Virus record (IMG/VR): IMGVR_UViG_3300034061_003631
Coordinates: 1-64,000 of that record
Origin: a virus
Strand: one strand, 5' to 3'
DNA: 64,000 nt
The notes beneath the pieces are model-generated. The model did not search any database, was not told the origin of the DNA, and saw nothing but the letters and a program-made list of their open reading frames with translations. Of the stretch, positions 53,043 through 59,967 are shown in pieces (the stretch's first letter is position 1; each line of letters opens with the position of its first letter). A program made the position numbers and the translations under genes.

Positions 53043-53570
53043 ATGCTCAAATTTAAAGACTTTTTGTTAAATGAAGATCTTGGTATCGGCCCAGAAGGAA
53101 CAGCAAACAATCCTTCTATTAAAAATTATTTGGATTCGCTAAGAAAAGAAAAAAAAGATCTAGTTCAACAAAAAAAATTAACTGTAAATAACCCAGAAGA
53201 AAAAGAAAGATTGTCTGATTTACTTAATCAAAAACAACAAGAAATTTATCAAACTCAAATTTTAAGTAATCCACAAACTTCTACTACTACTCCAAGTTTG
53301 CCAACACCACAGCTCAGTACTTCTTTAGGGTCACCAGCTGGAAAGGAAAGTGCTTTTGATAAACTTATAAAAGGCAAAACAGTTTCAACTATTGGATCAT
53401 CGTCACCAACACCATCTCTTGCTTCTCCAGCTTTGAGTACAGCCACACCATCTCCTGAAAGCTCAATTTATTCAGGATATAAAGTTTTTAACAATTTAAT
53501 AAGCAGCATAACAAACCCTCAATTAGATATTGAAGTTTTAGGCAAAACTTCTAAAAACATAAGATTATAA
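53043..53570 (+). CDS. Internal-head-protein candidate with short targeting peptide
   Basis: A 175-residue protein. The N-terminus MLKFKDFLLNE is an 11-residue basic/hydrophobic helix ending Leu9-Asn10-Glu11, a gp21-type site, followed by Asp. The rest is Ser/Thr/Pro/Gln-rich and looks disordered (TSTTTPSLPTPQLSTSLGSP). It is the first gene of the 53-59 kb cassette. Packaging in the head is inferred. Confidence 0.5.
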   Translation: MLKFKDFLLNEDLGIGPEGTANNPSIKNYLDSLRKEKKDLVQQKKLTVNNPEEKERLSDLLNQKQQEIYQTQILSNPQTSTTTPSLPTPQLSTSLGSPAGKESAFDKLIKGKTVSTIGSSSPTPSLASPALSTATPSPESSIYSGYKVFNNLISSITNPQLDIEVLGKTSKNIRL

Positions 53571-53573
53571 ATA
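53566..53573 (+). promoter_or_regulatory. Leaderless late promoter (cassette gene 2)
   Basis: A perfect TATAAATA ends 5 nt before the ATG at 53579; it overlaps the stop of gene 1. Confidence 0.65.
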
Positions 53574-53578
53574 TTTTT

Positions 53579-54040
53579 ATGAATTACCTTCTAAATTATT
53601 ATAAAAATATTTGTGAAAAATACCAACAAAAAATTATTATTTTACAAAATTATTTAAACGAGGTTGCTGAAAGTGGTATAAATGTTGCTGGCGGTGGTTT
53701 GGCCCAAGAACCAATTCCTCAAGAAGGGGCACCAATCGGTATACCGGATATGCAAGGACCACGTGATCCATCCATTCCACCAAGTCCAATTGATTATTTT
53801 TATTGGTGTGAGGACGCTGGTTGTGATATCAATACTCCACCAGGTATAGGATTTTACGATAAAGATGGTGATGGTAAAATAAGTCCTGAAGAACGCCAAG
53901 AGTGGAATATTGATACAGAGAGATGGCATCAACAAAAAAATTTATATACAAGACATTTTAAAGAGCATTCAAAATGGAAATCTAGCCAAAAAAGAAGAAG
54001 AGTTTCTTCTATGGCAACAGATAGTCAATACTACTCATAA
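53579..54040 (+). CDS. Internal-head-protein candidate with an EF-hand
   Basis: A 153-residue protein. Residues 1-28 are the shared targeting helix (MNYLLNYYKNICEKYQQK...) ending Leu26-Asn27-Glu28, followed by Val-Ala. The predicted mature part has a canonical EF-hand calcium loop at residues 94-105, DKDGDGKISPEE, with Asp at positions 1, 3 and 5 and Glu at 12. The C-terminus is basic (KSSQKRRRVSS). A calcium sensor or structural role is possible; only one hand is seen. Confidence 0.6.
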   Translation: MNYLLNYYKNICEKYQQKIIILQNYLNEVAESGINVAGGGLAQEPIPQEGAPIGIPDMQGPRDPSIPPSPIDYFYWCEDAGCDINTPPGIGFYDKDGDGKISPEERQEWNIDTERWHQQKNLYTRHFKEHSKWKSSQKRRRVSSMATDSQYYS

Positions 54041-54058
54041 CAAATAAAATAAAATCAA

Positions 54059-54868
54059 ATGATAAATCCATTCAACGATCAATCAAATATTTTTATAAAC
54101 CCATATGACAATGCAATAAAAAAATTGCAAGAACAAAATCTTTTTAAATTCGAAGAAATATATAAAAAAAGATGTGATTTTTTAAATAAAAAAAATATAA
54201 AACTTAAAAAATATTTAGAAGAAGCAACTTCGTCATTAAACGATAGAGAATTTGGGATTAATTATGATTCCGCAGTTAACAATACTAGCTCTTCTGCTAA
54301 TTTAATGATGCCTAGCCCACCACCACCAAGTTGGTGGGGTGGAAAAAATAGAATTTCATGGAATTTCGAAAATATGCCAGATTGGTATAGAAAAATGTTT
54401 GGTAATACTAATGATTTCTCCCCAGCACCTGCAGATCGCCCCAAAGTAGGCCCAAATGAACGTGGAGTAGATGTAGAAAAAGCACCCCGTGGCCCGGGAT
54501 CAAATTTTAATCATTATCCTGGAGCAGGACAGAAAAGCAGTGGATTTTATAACGGCTGGTACAAGCCACCAAAAGAATTTCCTGTATATAGCCATCAATC
54601 ATCAGTGCACACTATATTTAACTTAGACCGTTCAAGATATGTAACTACTTTGGATGGACAAGACTTACCACAGGGTGTATTTGCAGATACTCAACCACCA
54701 TATTGGCTTTGGACTTTAGGCGCACCAACACCACAATATCCACAAGGTGTACCATATTGGTTGGATATGAATGGAGGCGCTGAGAATATGGGAGTTTGGC
54801 AGATGGCAAGTCAAGGTAGTCCGGGATATTTGAATCCTTGGGGAATATTTTTACAAAATCCGAACTAA
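54059..54868 (+). CDS. Internal-head-protein candidate, Pro/Trp-rich (copy A)
   Basis: A 269-residue protein. A longer N-terminal helix ends Leu53-Glu54-Glu55 followed by Ala-Thr, a gp21-type site. The predicted mature part (SSLNDREFGINYDSAVN, PPPPSWWGGKNR, PRGPGSNF, SHQ, LDRSRY, WTLGAPTP) is shared block by block with the next gene, so these two are tandem paralogues. No catalytic motif was recognised. Confidence 0.5.
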   Translation: MINPFNDQSNIFINPYDNAIKKLQEQNLFKFEEIYKKRCDFLNKKNIKLKKYLEEATSSLNDREFGINYDSAVNNTSSSANLMMPSPPPPSWWGGKNRISWNFENMPDWYRKMFGNTNDFSPAPADRPKVGPNERGVDVEKAPRGPGSNFNHYPGAGQKSSGFYNGWYKPPKEFPVYSHQSSVHTIFNLDRSRYVTTLDGQDLPQGVFADTQPPYWLWTLGAPTPQYPQGVPYWLDMNGGAENMGVWQMASQGSPGYLNPWGIFLQNPN

Positions 54869-54877
54869 AATACTAAA

Positions 54878-55588
54878 ATGCTTTTTTATCAATCCGACAT
54901 TAATAATACTATTTCAAAAATTTTTATTAAAAAATATTTAAAAGAAGCATATTCGTCAATAAATGATAGAGAATTTGGAATTAATTATGATTCCGCAGTC
55001 AACAGTACTAGCTCTTCTGCTAATTTAATGATGCCTAACCCACCACCACCAAGTTGGTGGGGTGGAAAAAATAGACTTTCACAGTGGTTCGCTGGTGAAC
55101 GAATGCCAGATTGGTATAGAAGAATGTTTGGTTATGGTGATCCCCCAGCAGATCGCCCTAGATTAGGCTCAAGTGAACGTGGAGTAGAGAGAGCACCCCG
55201 TGGCCCGGGATCAAATTTTAGTCATAACCCTCTTATATTTCGTAAACCGGGTGGACAATATAATGGCTACTGGTTGCCACCAAAAGAATTTCCTGTGTAT
55301 AGCCACCAAGCAGAAGCACACACTTTATTGGGCTTAGACCGATCAAGATTTTTAACTACTTGGGAAGGACAAGCATTACCACAAGGTGTATTTGTAGATA
55401 GTCATGGACCACCACATTTATTCTGGACTTTAGGGGCACCAACACCAGATTACCCAGAAGGTGTACCATATTGGATAGATTATGCTGGAGAATTTACTCC
55501 TGATAATCCAGGAGTATGGCGCATGATAAATCCGGAGCTACCGGGAAATCCTTGGGGAATTCAACCACCAGATTATAACCCCAACTAA
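54878..55588 (+). CDS. Internal-head-protein candidate, Pro/Trp-rich (copy B)
   Basis: A 236-residue protein. The mature part is paralogous to the preceding gene, but the N-terminal peptide is different: MLFYQSDINNTISKIFIKKYLKE with Leu21-Lys22-Glu23 followed by Ala. That peptide is shared, also at DNA level, with the next gene instead. The domain therefore appears to have exchanged targeting peptides. Confidence 0.52.
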   Translation: MLFYQSDINNTISKIFIKKYLKEAYSSINDREFGINYDSAVNSTSSSANLMMPNPPPPSWWGGKNRLSQWFAGERMPDWYRRMFGYGDPPADRPRLGSSERGVERAPRGPGSNFSHNPLIFRKPGGQYNGYWLPPKEFPVYSHQAEAHTLLGLDRSRFLTTWEGQALPQGVFVDSHGPPHLFWTLGAPTPDYPEGVPYWIDYAGEFTPDNPGVWRMINPELPGNPWGIQPPDYNPN

Positions 55589-55602
55589 ATATACTAACTA
55601 AA

Positions 55603-56262
55603 ATGCTTTTTTATCAATCCGACATTAATAATACTATTTCAAAAATTCTTCTTGAAAAATTATTAGATGATACACCAGATCCAAGACCTCTAAAACCAAA
55701 AACCCCTTGGATGGTGGAAGGGGATTTTGTGTTTTATGGTGATCCGCCACCACCTCCTCCTTCTGGTGTCGGACAAGCACTTGAACTTATAAATGATTAT
55801 GGTATAGGTTTTCATCCATACGACTGGTTTAATAATACAAATAATCAAAATACGACACAGGGCGAAATGCATCCAGCCATACAGTGGTTACTTGGTACAG
55901 TGGGTACTGCTGAAGGACCACTTTTATTGAGAGTATTGCAAGGATTGGCACCAATTCCTCTTGAATGGATTCCATATTTAGCGGCTTTGGGAGTATTGGT
56001 TGTTGGTGTCGGAGGTGCTATGTATATAACTGCTGAATCTGGACAAATAATTTTAAATAATTTACCAGGTTTGCAAGAAGTAGGCTCAGGTAATGCAACT
56101 GCTTTTCAAAGAATTGATGCACCTGTATACAATGATTCCATCTACCAAAACAGCGGTATCGATCCTTTGACGGGATTGCCTTGGAATGTGATTCCACCAC
56201 CTCCCCCATCTTCTTCCGGTAATGATTCTTCTTCAGGAGATGGTATAGCAGTAATACCTTAA
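55603..56262 (+). CDS. Internal-head-protein candidate with one membrane segment
   Basis: A 219-residue protein. The first ~50 bases of the gene are almost identical to those of the preceding gene (MLFYQSDINNTISKI). The site is weaker: Leu16-Leu17-Glu18, then LLDD. Residues about 120-143 (LEWIPYLAALGVLVVGVGGAMYIT) form a clear transmembrane helix, and both ends are Pro-rich. If delivered with DNA it could sit in the host membrane; that is speculative. Confidence 0.45.
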   Translation: MLFYQSDINNTISKILLEKLLDDTPDPRPLKPKTPWMVEGDFVFYGDPPPPPPSGVGQALELINDYGIGFHPYDWFNNTNNQNTTQGEMHPAIQWLLGTVGTAEGPLLLRVLQGLAPIPLEWIPYLAALGVLVVGVGGAMYITAESGQIILNNLPGLQEVGSGNATAFQRIDAPVYNDSIYQNSGIDPLTGLPWNVIPPPPPSSSGNDSSSGDGIAVIP

Positions 56263-56282
56263 AGTTTTTATATATTTTGTTT

Positions 56283-56290
56283 TATAAATA
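56283..56290 (+). promoter_or_regulatory. Leaderless late promoter (cassette gene 6)
   Basis: A perfect TATAAATA ends 5 nt before the ATG at 56296. Confidence 0.65.
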
Positions 56291-56295
56291 CTTTC

Positions 56296-57000
56296 ATGGA
56301 TTATTTGACAAAATATTATAAAAATTTAGCTGAAGAGCTTCAACAAAAATGTAACAAACTTTATTTAACTTTAAATGAAGTTGCTTCACCAGTTCAATTA
56401 ATGCCAGGGCAGGGTCCTGGTACTCTTGAAGGCGATCCAAATTATAGATTTGTTGGTGGTGTGGAATCCGCAGGTGATAGCGTAAGACCACAATTAATGC
56501 AATGGAACAACAATGCACAAGTTTGGAAAACTAATTTTTATAATAGTGGTTACGCAAATGCTCCTTGGAATAATTGGGCAAGTTGGATAAATGCACTATA
56601 CCAATATTGGAATAATAATGCATTTTGGAATGCAGGAATGCAAGATTTTATGGTTGGGTTGTTTGGTGATGGCTACAATTATCAATTTTTGCCAAATGGC
56701 GATATTCTTTTTACAGAAGAAATGAAACAAATTGCATATAATTGCATACAATCAATGGTTCAAGCAGGCAGTCAATCGCCAAACCAAAATGCTTCTAACG
56801 CTGCAGCACAATCTGTATTTAATTATTTCCAAGAACAATATGGAATAAAAACATACCCGTGGTACAACGGAGAGTTTGCTCCATTCTTTACAAACTATTA
56901 TCTACCAGGAGCAACTTCATTCCCACCCACACCACCGTGGCAATGGAATCCCGGTATGGGACTTCCTTTTGCAAATGCACCAACCGTTCCTGCGCCATAA
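56296..57000 (+). CDS. Internal-head-protein candidate, Trp/Asn-rich
   Basis: A 234-residue protein. The shared targeting helix MDYLTKYYKNLAEELQQK ends Leu26-Asn27-Glu28, followed by Val-Ala-Ser. The mature part is rich in Trp, Asn, Tyr and Pro (for example WNNNAQVW, APWNNWASW) and has no recognised family. It shares only the N-terminal module with its neighbours. Confidence 0.55.
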   Translation: MDYLTKYYKNLAEELQQKCNKLYLTLNEVASPVQLMPGQGPGTLEGDPNYRFVGGVESAGDSVRPQLMQWNNNAQVWKTNFYNSGYANAPWNNWASWINALYQYWNNNAFWNAGMQDFMVGLFGDGYNYQFLPNGDILFTEEMKQIAYNCIQSMVQAGSQSPNQNASNAAAQSVFNYFQEQYGIKTYPWYNGEFAPFFTNYYLPGATSFPPTPPWQWNPGMGLPFANAPTVPAP

Positions 57001-57011
57001 TATATAACAAC

Positions 57012-57470
57012 ATGAAATACGAAGAATATTATTACAAAAATCTTTGTGAAAAGTATCAAAAAAGAATTGATATTCTTGAAAGATATCTTTCTGAGGCTGG
57101 ACTAAAGAAAGCTTTAAAGACCGGAAAGCCAGAACTTCTTGCAAAAGAAGGTATAAAGCAAGGCGAAAGAAGAGAACGGCTTCTTTCAACTGCCACGGAA
57201 ATGGGTCAAAGAGCTTCAGATAGTGCTCGCAAATATGGTCCAATGAGCAAACAAGTAGGTGCTGCTGGTCTACAGCAACAAGCTGCTCTTTCAAGCGCAC
57301 AACAAATTGGACAAAATATCGAAGATATTGATATACAACTGGCTTCAGAAGATCCAGAGCTAAGAAAGCGTTCAAGCGGAATGTATATGAGACAATCAAT
57401 GCTGGGACCAGATGTATTCCCAGAAAGACCAATGCAAGATTATCCTCATGTTGGTTCGGCACAATATTAA
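57012..57470 (+). CDS. Internal-head-protein candidate, basic helical
   Basis: A 152-residue protein from the ATG at 57012; the frame is open upstream into the previous gene. The targeting helix MKYEEYYYKNLCEKYQKR ends Leu26-Ser27-Glu28, followed by Ala-Gly. The mature part is Gln/Glu/Lys/Arg/Ala-rich, helical and basic, with AALSSAQQIGQNIEDIDIQLASEDPELRKR. DNA-binding inside the head is possible from the charge but is not shown. Confidence 0.55.
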   Translation: MKYEEYYYKNLCEKYQKRIDILERYLSEAGLKKALKTGKPELLAKEGIKQGERRERLLSTATEMGQRASDSARKYGPMSKQVGAAGLQQQAALSSAQQIGQNIEDIDIQLASEDPELRKRSSGMYMRQSMLGPDVFPERPMQDYPHVGSAQY

Positions 57471-57473
57471 ATA
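57466..57473 (+). promoter_or_regulatory. Leaderless late promoter (cassette gene 8)
   Basis: ATTAAATA, a variant octamer, ends 5 nt before the ATG at 57479. It was accepted mainly because the spacing equals that of the other cassette genes. Confidence 0.45.
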
Positions 57474-57478
57474 AATTT

Positions 57479-58024
57479 ATGGACTACCTAACAAATCATT
57501 ACAAAAATTTATCGGAACAACTGCAAAACAAAATAAACATTTTGCAAAAAGTTTTATTAGAATCTGATATGCCACCAGTTGGTCCAGACATAGAGGGTAT
57601 TGGTGATACTGCACCAATAACATCCAGAAAAGAATTTCAAGATAATGGTTTGTGGATCACACCAACTAACTGGCAAGGTCTTTATAATCAATGGCAAAAA
57701 TTAAGAAACGGACCAGTTCCAAACTGGTTCCTTGCCGAATATTGGGGAGGGCTTCAATCAAATGGTGGGACTTGGGGATCAGTAGCAGATGCTTGGGACA
57801 ATTTCTGCGCACAATTGTTGGGAGCAATAAGCAGAGCTGGTCAATACAATAATCCAGAAATATACTGGGACATTCAAAGCCAGTGGCAGTATTATACAGC
57901 CCAAGCAAATAATGGTCAACCACTACCATTCCCCGTACGACACGGTGGACGCTACACTCCACAAATTGGCATGCACCAAGTAGGCGGAAGAATAAATTAT
58001 ATTGAACCACATCCAAATATGTGA
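57479..58024 (+). CDS. Internal-head-protein candidate, Trp-rich
   Basis: A 181-residue protein. The targeting helix MDYLTNHYKNLSEQLQNK ends Leu26-Leu27-Glu28, followed by Ser-Asp. The mature part has many Trp in an evenly spaced pattern (NWQGLYNQWQKLRN, NWFLAEYWGG, WDIQSQWQYY), somewhat like the protein encoded at 56296. It is followed by a terminator. No enzyme motif was found. Confidence 0.55.
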   Translation: MDYLTNHYKNLSEQLQNKINILQKVLLESDMPPVGPDIEGIGDTAPITSRKEFQDNGLWITPTNWQGLYNQWQKLRNGPVPNWFLAEYWGGLQSNGGTWGSVADAWDNFCAQLLGAISRAGQYNNPEIYWDIQSQWQYYTAQANNGQPLPFPVRHGGRYTPQIGMHQVGGRINYIEPHPNM

Positions 58025-58056
58025 TTATTATTCAATAATTCAAAAACAAAAAATAA

Positions 58057-58084
58057 GGGTCCCCAAAAGGGACCCAAATTTTTT
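58057..58084 (+). terminator. Terminator inside the internal-protein cassette
   Basis: A perfect 7-bp stem GGGTCCC/GGGACCC with a CAAAA loop and a T-rich tail. It separates cassette gene 8 from gene 9, which has its own late promoter. Confidence 0.85.
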
Positions 58085-58106
58085 GTTAAAATTTTTATAA
58101 CAATAT

Positions 58107-58155
58107 ATCTATCTAAATATTCTTATGGATTATTTGACAAACTATTACAAAAATC
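58107..58155 (+). repeat. Promoter-plus-targeting-peptide direct repeat, copy 1
   Basis: About 49 nt covering the TCTAAATA box, the start codon and the first ten codons. It is repeated almost base for base at 58596-58644, with a T/C change just before the ATG as the clear difference. The two downstream mature domains are unrelated. Confidence 0.8.
58112..58119 (+). promoter_or_regulatory. Leaderless late promoter (cassette gene 9)
   Basis: TCTAAATA ends 5 nt before the ATG at 58125. Confidence 0.6.
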
Positions 58156-58580
58156 TCTGCGAGCAACTTCAAAATAAACTAAATTATCTGGAACAAATGA
58201 TCGCAGAGGCCAGACGGGGAACCGTCATGGTAGATGTAGATGACATCGAACGCGACGAGGGAGGTGACAGTATCATCGTCGGCAGACTCGCATCAGGCAA
58301 GGGTGCCAAAACCGAAAGAACGATCACCTTCTACCCACAAAAAGAGCATGACATGGATGACTACCGCAATGCAGCCAAAATCGGCGCAGAGCCAATGGAA
58401 ATTCGTTCAAACGAGATCATGCACGAACCAAGGGAAAGAGGACACAATGTACGTGGCGCAGGCGCAAAGAGAGTAAAGAAAGAAATCGCACAGCACGGCG
58501 CAGAACTCAAGAAGCCAATGAGCGAACGCGGCGAAATCAGCTTCGACGCAAGAAACGCCCGTCGCCAAGCAAACAGATAA
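58125..58580 (+). CDS. Chimeric internal-head-protein candidate: AT-rich targeting peptide, GC-rich charged domain
   Basis: A 151-residue protein. The targeting helix MDYLTNYYKNLCEQLQNK ends Ile26-Ala27-Glu28, followed by Ala-Arg. From about codon 28 the base composition changes abruptly to GC-rich codons. The mature part is highly charged and Arg/Lys-rich (RERGHNVRGAGAKRVKKE, FDARNARRQANR), and its codon use is like the 59-64 kb block. This looks like a recent fusion of a foreign or early-region domain to the targeting module. Confidence 0.55.
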   Translation: MDYLTNYYKNLCEQLQNKLNYLEQMIAEARRGTVMVDVDDIERDEGGDSIIVGRLASGKGAKTERTITFYPQKEHDMDDYRNAAKIGAEPMEIRSNEIMHEPRERGHNVRGAGAKRVKKEIAQHGAELKKPMSERGEISFDARNARRQANR

Positions 58581-58595
58581 TTTTTATACGAATAA

Positions 58596-58644
58596 ATCTA
58601 TCTAAATATTCTCATGGATTATTTGACAAACTATTACAAAAATT
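58596..58644 (+). repeat. Promoter-plus-targeting-peptide direct repeat, copy 2
   Basis: Second copy of the 58107-58155 repeat, spanning the octamer, the start and the first ten codons of the next gene. Confidence 0.8.
58601..58608 (+). promoter_or_regulatory. Leaderless late promoter (cassette gene 10)
   Basis: TCTAAATA ends 5 nt before the ATG at 58614. Confidence 0.6.
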
Positions 58645-59015
58645 TATGTGAACAATTACAACATAAAGTGAATAAGCTTTCTTTTACAAGAAAATTGTTA
58701 AATGAAAGTGATACCCCCACCCAATTTCCAGTTCAAGATAAACCAGGCGGTCCTTTGTATGTGCCCGGGAATCCTTATTGGGAACCAGCTCGGCCACCAA
58801 TTCGGCCATCAGTTTGGCCACAAGATTGGCGACATCCTGGCGGAATAATTGATCATGAATACCCGACTCTGCCTACTCTGCCTCCTTACCCTGTCTGGGA
58901 ACATGATAGTGACCCCCCTCCAGGTTGGGATGGATGGTGGCCCGATGCCCCACCCGGTGATCCAAGAAGTATTCCACCTGATACTTGGCCTCGTAAACCC
59001 CCCGCTGTAGGATAA
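58614..59015 (+). CDS. Internal-head-protein candidate, Pro/Trp-rich, last of cassette
   Basis: A 133-residue protein. The targeting helix MDYLTNYYKNLCEQLQHK is extended by three residues and ends Leu29-Asn30-Glu31, followed by Ser-Asp. The mature part is Pro/Trp/Asp-rich with no regular secondary structure expected (WEPARPPIRPSVWPQDW, PPPGWDGWWPDAPPG). A terminator follows. Confidence 0.52.
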   Translation: MDYLTNYYKNLCEQLQHKVNKLSFTRKLLNESDTPTQFPVQDKPGGPLYVPGNPYWEPARPPIRPSVWPQDWRHPGGIIDHEYPTLPTLPPYPVWEHDSDPPPGWDGWWPDAPPGDPRSIPPDTWPRKPPAVG

Positions 59016-59044
59016 CATAATACTTTAAAATTTTTCGAATAAAC

Positions 59045-59079
59045 TTTTGGGCTCCTTCCGGGGGCCCAAAATTTTTTTA
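59045..59079 (+). terminator. Terminator at the end of the internal-protein cassette
   Basis: TTTTGGGC pairs with GCCCAAAA, extended inward by TCC/GGG with one G-T wobble, followed by seven T. Confidence 0.88.
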
Positions 59080-59287
59080 GGGCATACCATGTATTTTAAG
59101 GTTTGGGGTGGAGGGGGGTGGCCAAAAAATTTTTAGACCATCAAGGATATTTGAAAAAATTTGAGAAAATTTGAGAGGGACGGGGAGCTAGCCGTTTTTA
59201 TCGGACGCCGCCAGATGGGACCCAAATTACTACTCGGACACCGCTAAAATAACTAAAATAATTTTTTCAAATAACTTTGAAAACAAA
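59080..59287. other. Gene-free junction between AT-rich and GC-rich DNA
   Basis: About 200 nt without a supportable gene. Composition swings within it: a G-rich stretch near 59110, repeated AAAATTTGAG near 59150-59175, a GC-rich patch near 59190-59220 and AT-rich again to 59287. Two short similar units (CGGACGCCGC and CGGACACCGC) are present. This is the boundary to the GC-rich block and could be a recombination or assembly junction. Confidence 0.5.
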
Positions 59288-59314
59288 GATGCCCCCGCCT
59301 TCGGCGGGGGCATC
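59288..59314 (-). terminator. Terminator of the first minus-strand GC-rich gene
   Basis: A perfect 12-bp stem GATGCCCCCGCC/GGCGGGGGCATC with a 3-nt loop. On the minus strand it is followed by TTTGTTTT. Confidence 0.88.
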
Positions 59315-59327
59315 TGGTGGGCTGGGG

Positions 59328-59471
59328 TTACTGGCCCCAGTACCAGTCCCAGTAGGTGTCCTCCTCTGGGGCCTCGGCGTATTCCCTTTCTTCGTCCGGA
59401 TTCGCGTTGCGCTTGGCGAGACGAATCTCAACGGGGCGGGTGGTTTCTTCGATGTGGGTGGTGCTGTCCAT
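59328..59471 (-). CDS. Small acidic protein, leaderless
   Basis: A 47-residue protein from the ATG at 59471, chosen because TATCAT lies exactly 6 nt upstream. It starts MDSTTHIEE, like the other MxSTT-type starts in this block, and ends in an acidic, Trp/Tyr-rich tail (EEDTYWDWYWGQ). The function is unknown. Confidence 0.55.
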   Translation of the reverse strand: MDSTTHIEETTRPVEIRLAKRNANPDEEREYAEAPEEDTYWDWYWGQ

Positions 59472-59477
59472 ACGCGT

Positions 59478-59506
59478 ATGATACCAGATACCTGCGTGTA
59501 TGTCAA
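59478..59506 (-). promoter_or_regulatory. Leaderless sigma70-type promoter 1 of the GC-rich block
   Basis: Minus strand: TTGACA, 17 nt, TATCAT, 6 nt, ATG. Confidence 0.8.
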
Positions 59507-59519
59507 CCCTCAAAGTAAA

Positions 59520-59545
59520 ACACCACCCAAATTTTTGGGTGGTGT
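59520..59545 (-). terminator. Terminator of the 108-residue gene
   Basis: ACACCACCCAAA pairs with TTTGGGTGGTGT around a 2-nt loop. On the minus strand it is followed by TTTACTTT, just before promoter 1. Confidence 0.8.
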
Positions 59546-59568
59546 GGCTAAGGGGTAGGCGGTGGGCT

Positions 59569-59895
59569 TTACATCTCGCCCCATCCCGCGCTCGCTAGCC
59601 AGTCGTTGTCTGCGTCCCAGTCCTCGCGGCTCATCCGGCTAGCCGCATCGCTGAACGCTTGGTTGTCGGCATCGCGCTCCGCGTCATCCTGCGCCTTGCG
59701 CTCCTCGCCGTACCCGGCGATCTCCCATCGGTTCTCACGGGAACCCGTGGGCTTGGCCTCGCGCTTCGCCTCGCGCTCCCGCTCCTCCTGCTCCTCGCAG
59801 GAGGGGCACGGGCGATCATCGTAGGCGTACTCCGGGCGGTGGCACTGGCAGGGGAAGTGTTCGTGTTCGTGGTTGTGGGTGGTGCTGTTGTGCAT
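59569..59895 (-). CDS. Charged His/Cys-containing small protein, leaderless
   Basis: A 108-residue protein from the ATG at 59895, placed 6 nt after a TATCAT box. The N-terminus is His/Cys-rich (NHEHEHFPCQCHRPEY, CPSCEE), possibly metal-binding. The rest is a very charged helix (EEREREAKREAKP, then KAQDDAERDADNQAF). The function is unknown. Confidence 0.55.
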   Translation of the reverse strand: MHNSTTHNHEHEHFPCQCHRPEYAYDDRPCPSCEEQEEREREAKREAKPTGSRENRWEIAGYGEERKAQDDAERDADNQAFSDAASRMSREDWDADNDWLASAGWGEM

Positions 59896-59901
59896 GGCGG
59901 T

Positions 59902-59930
59902 ATGATACCATGCCTCGCCTTCCTTGTCAA
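59902..59930 (-). promoter_or_regulatory. Leaderless sigma70-type promoter 2 of the GC-rich block
   Basis: Minus strand: TTGACA, 17 nt, TATCAT, 6 nt, ATG. Confidence 0.8.
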
Positions 59931-59967
59931 GCCCTTCGTAGAATATTTTTTTCTTTGTTCCTACCCC

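Noticed and set aside
54878-55654. Repeated ~50-nt units at 54878 and 55603, considered as CRISPR or mobile-element ends
   Set aside because: Only two copies, both coding and in frame behind a start codon; no spacer periodicity and no inverted termini. Module reuse explains them better. No CRISPR array or insertion sequence was seen anywhere in the window.
56859-57011. Upstream extension of the cassette gene at 57012
   Set aside because: The extension lies wholly inside the preceding gene. The ATG at 57012 begins the conserved targeting helix and puts the predicted cleavage Glu at residue 28.
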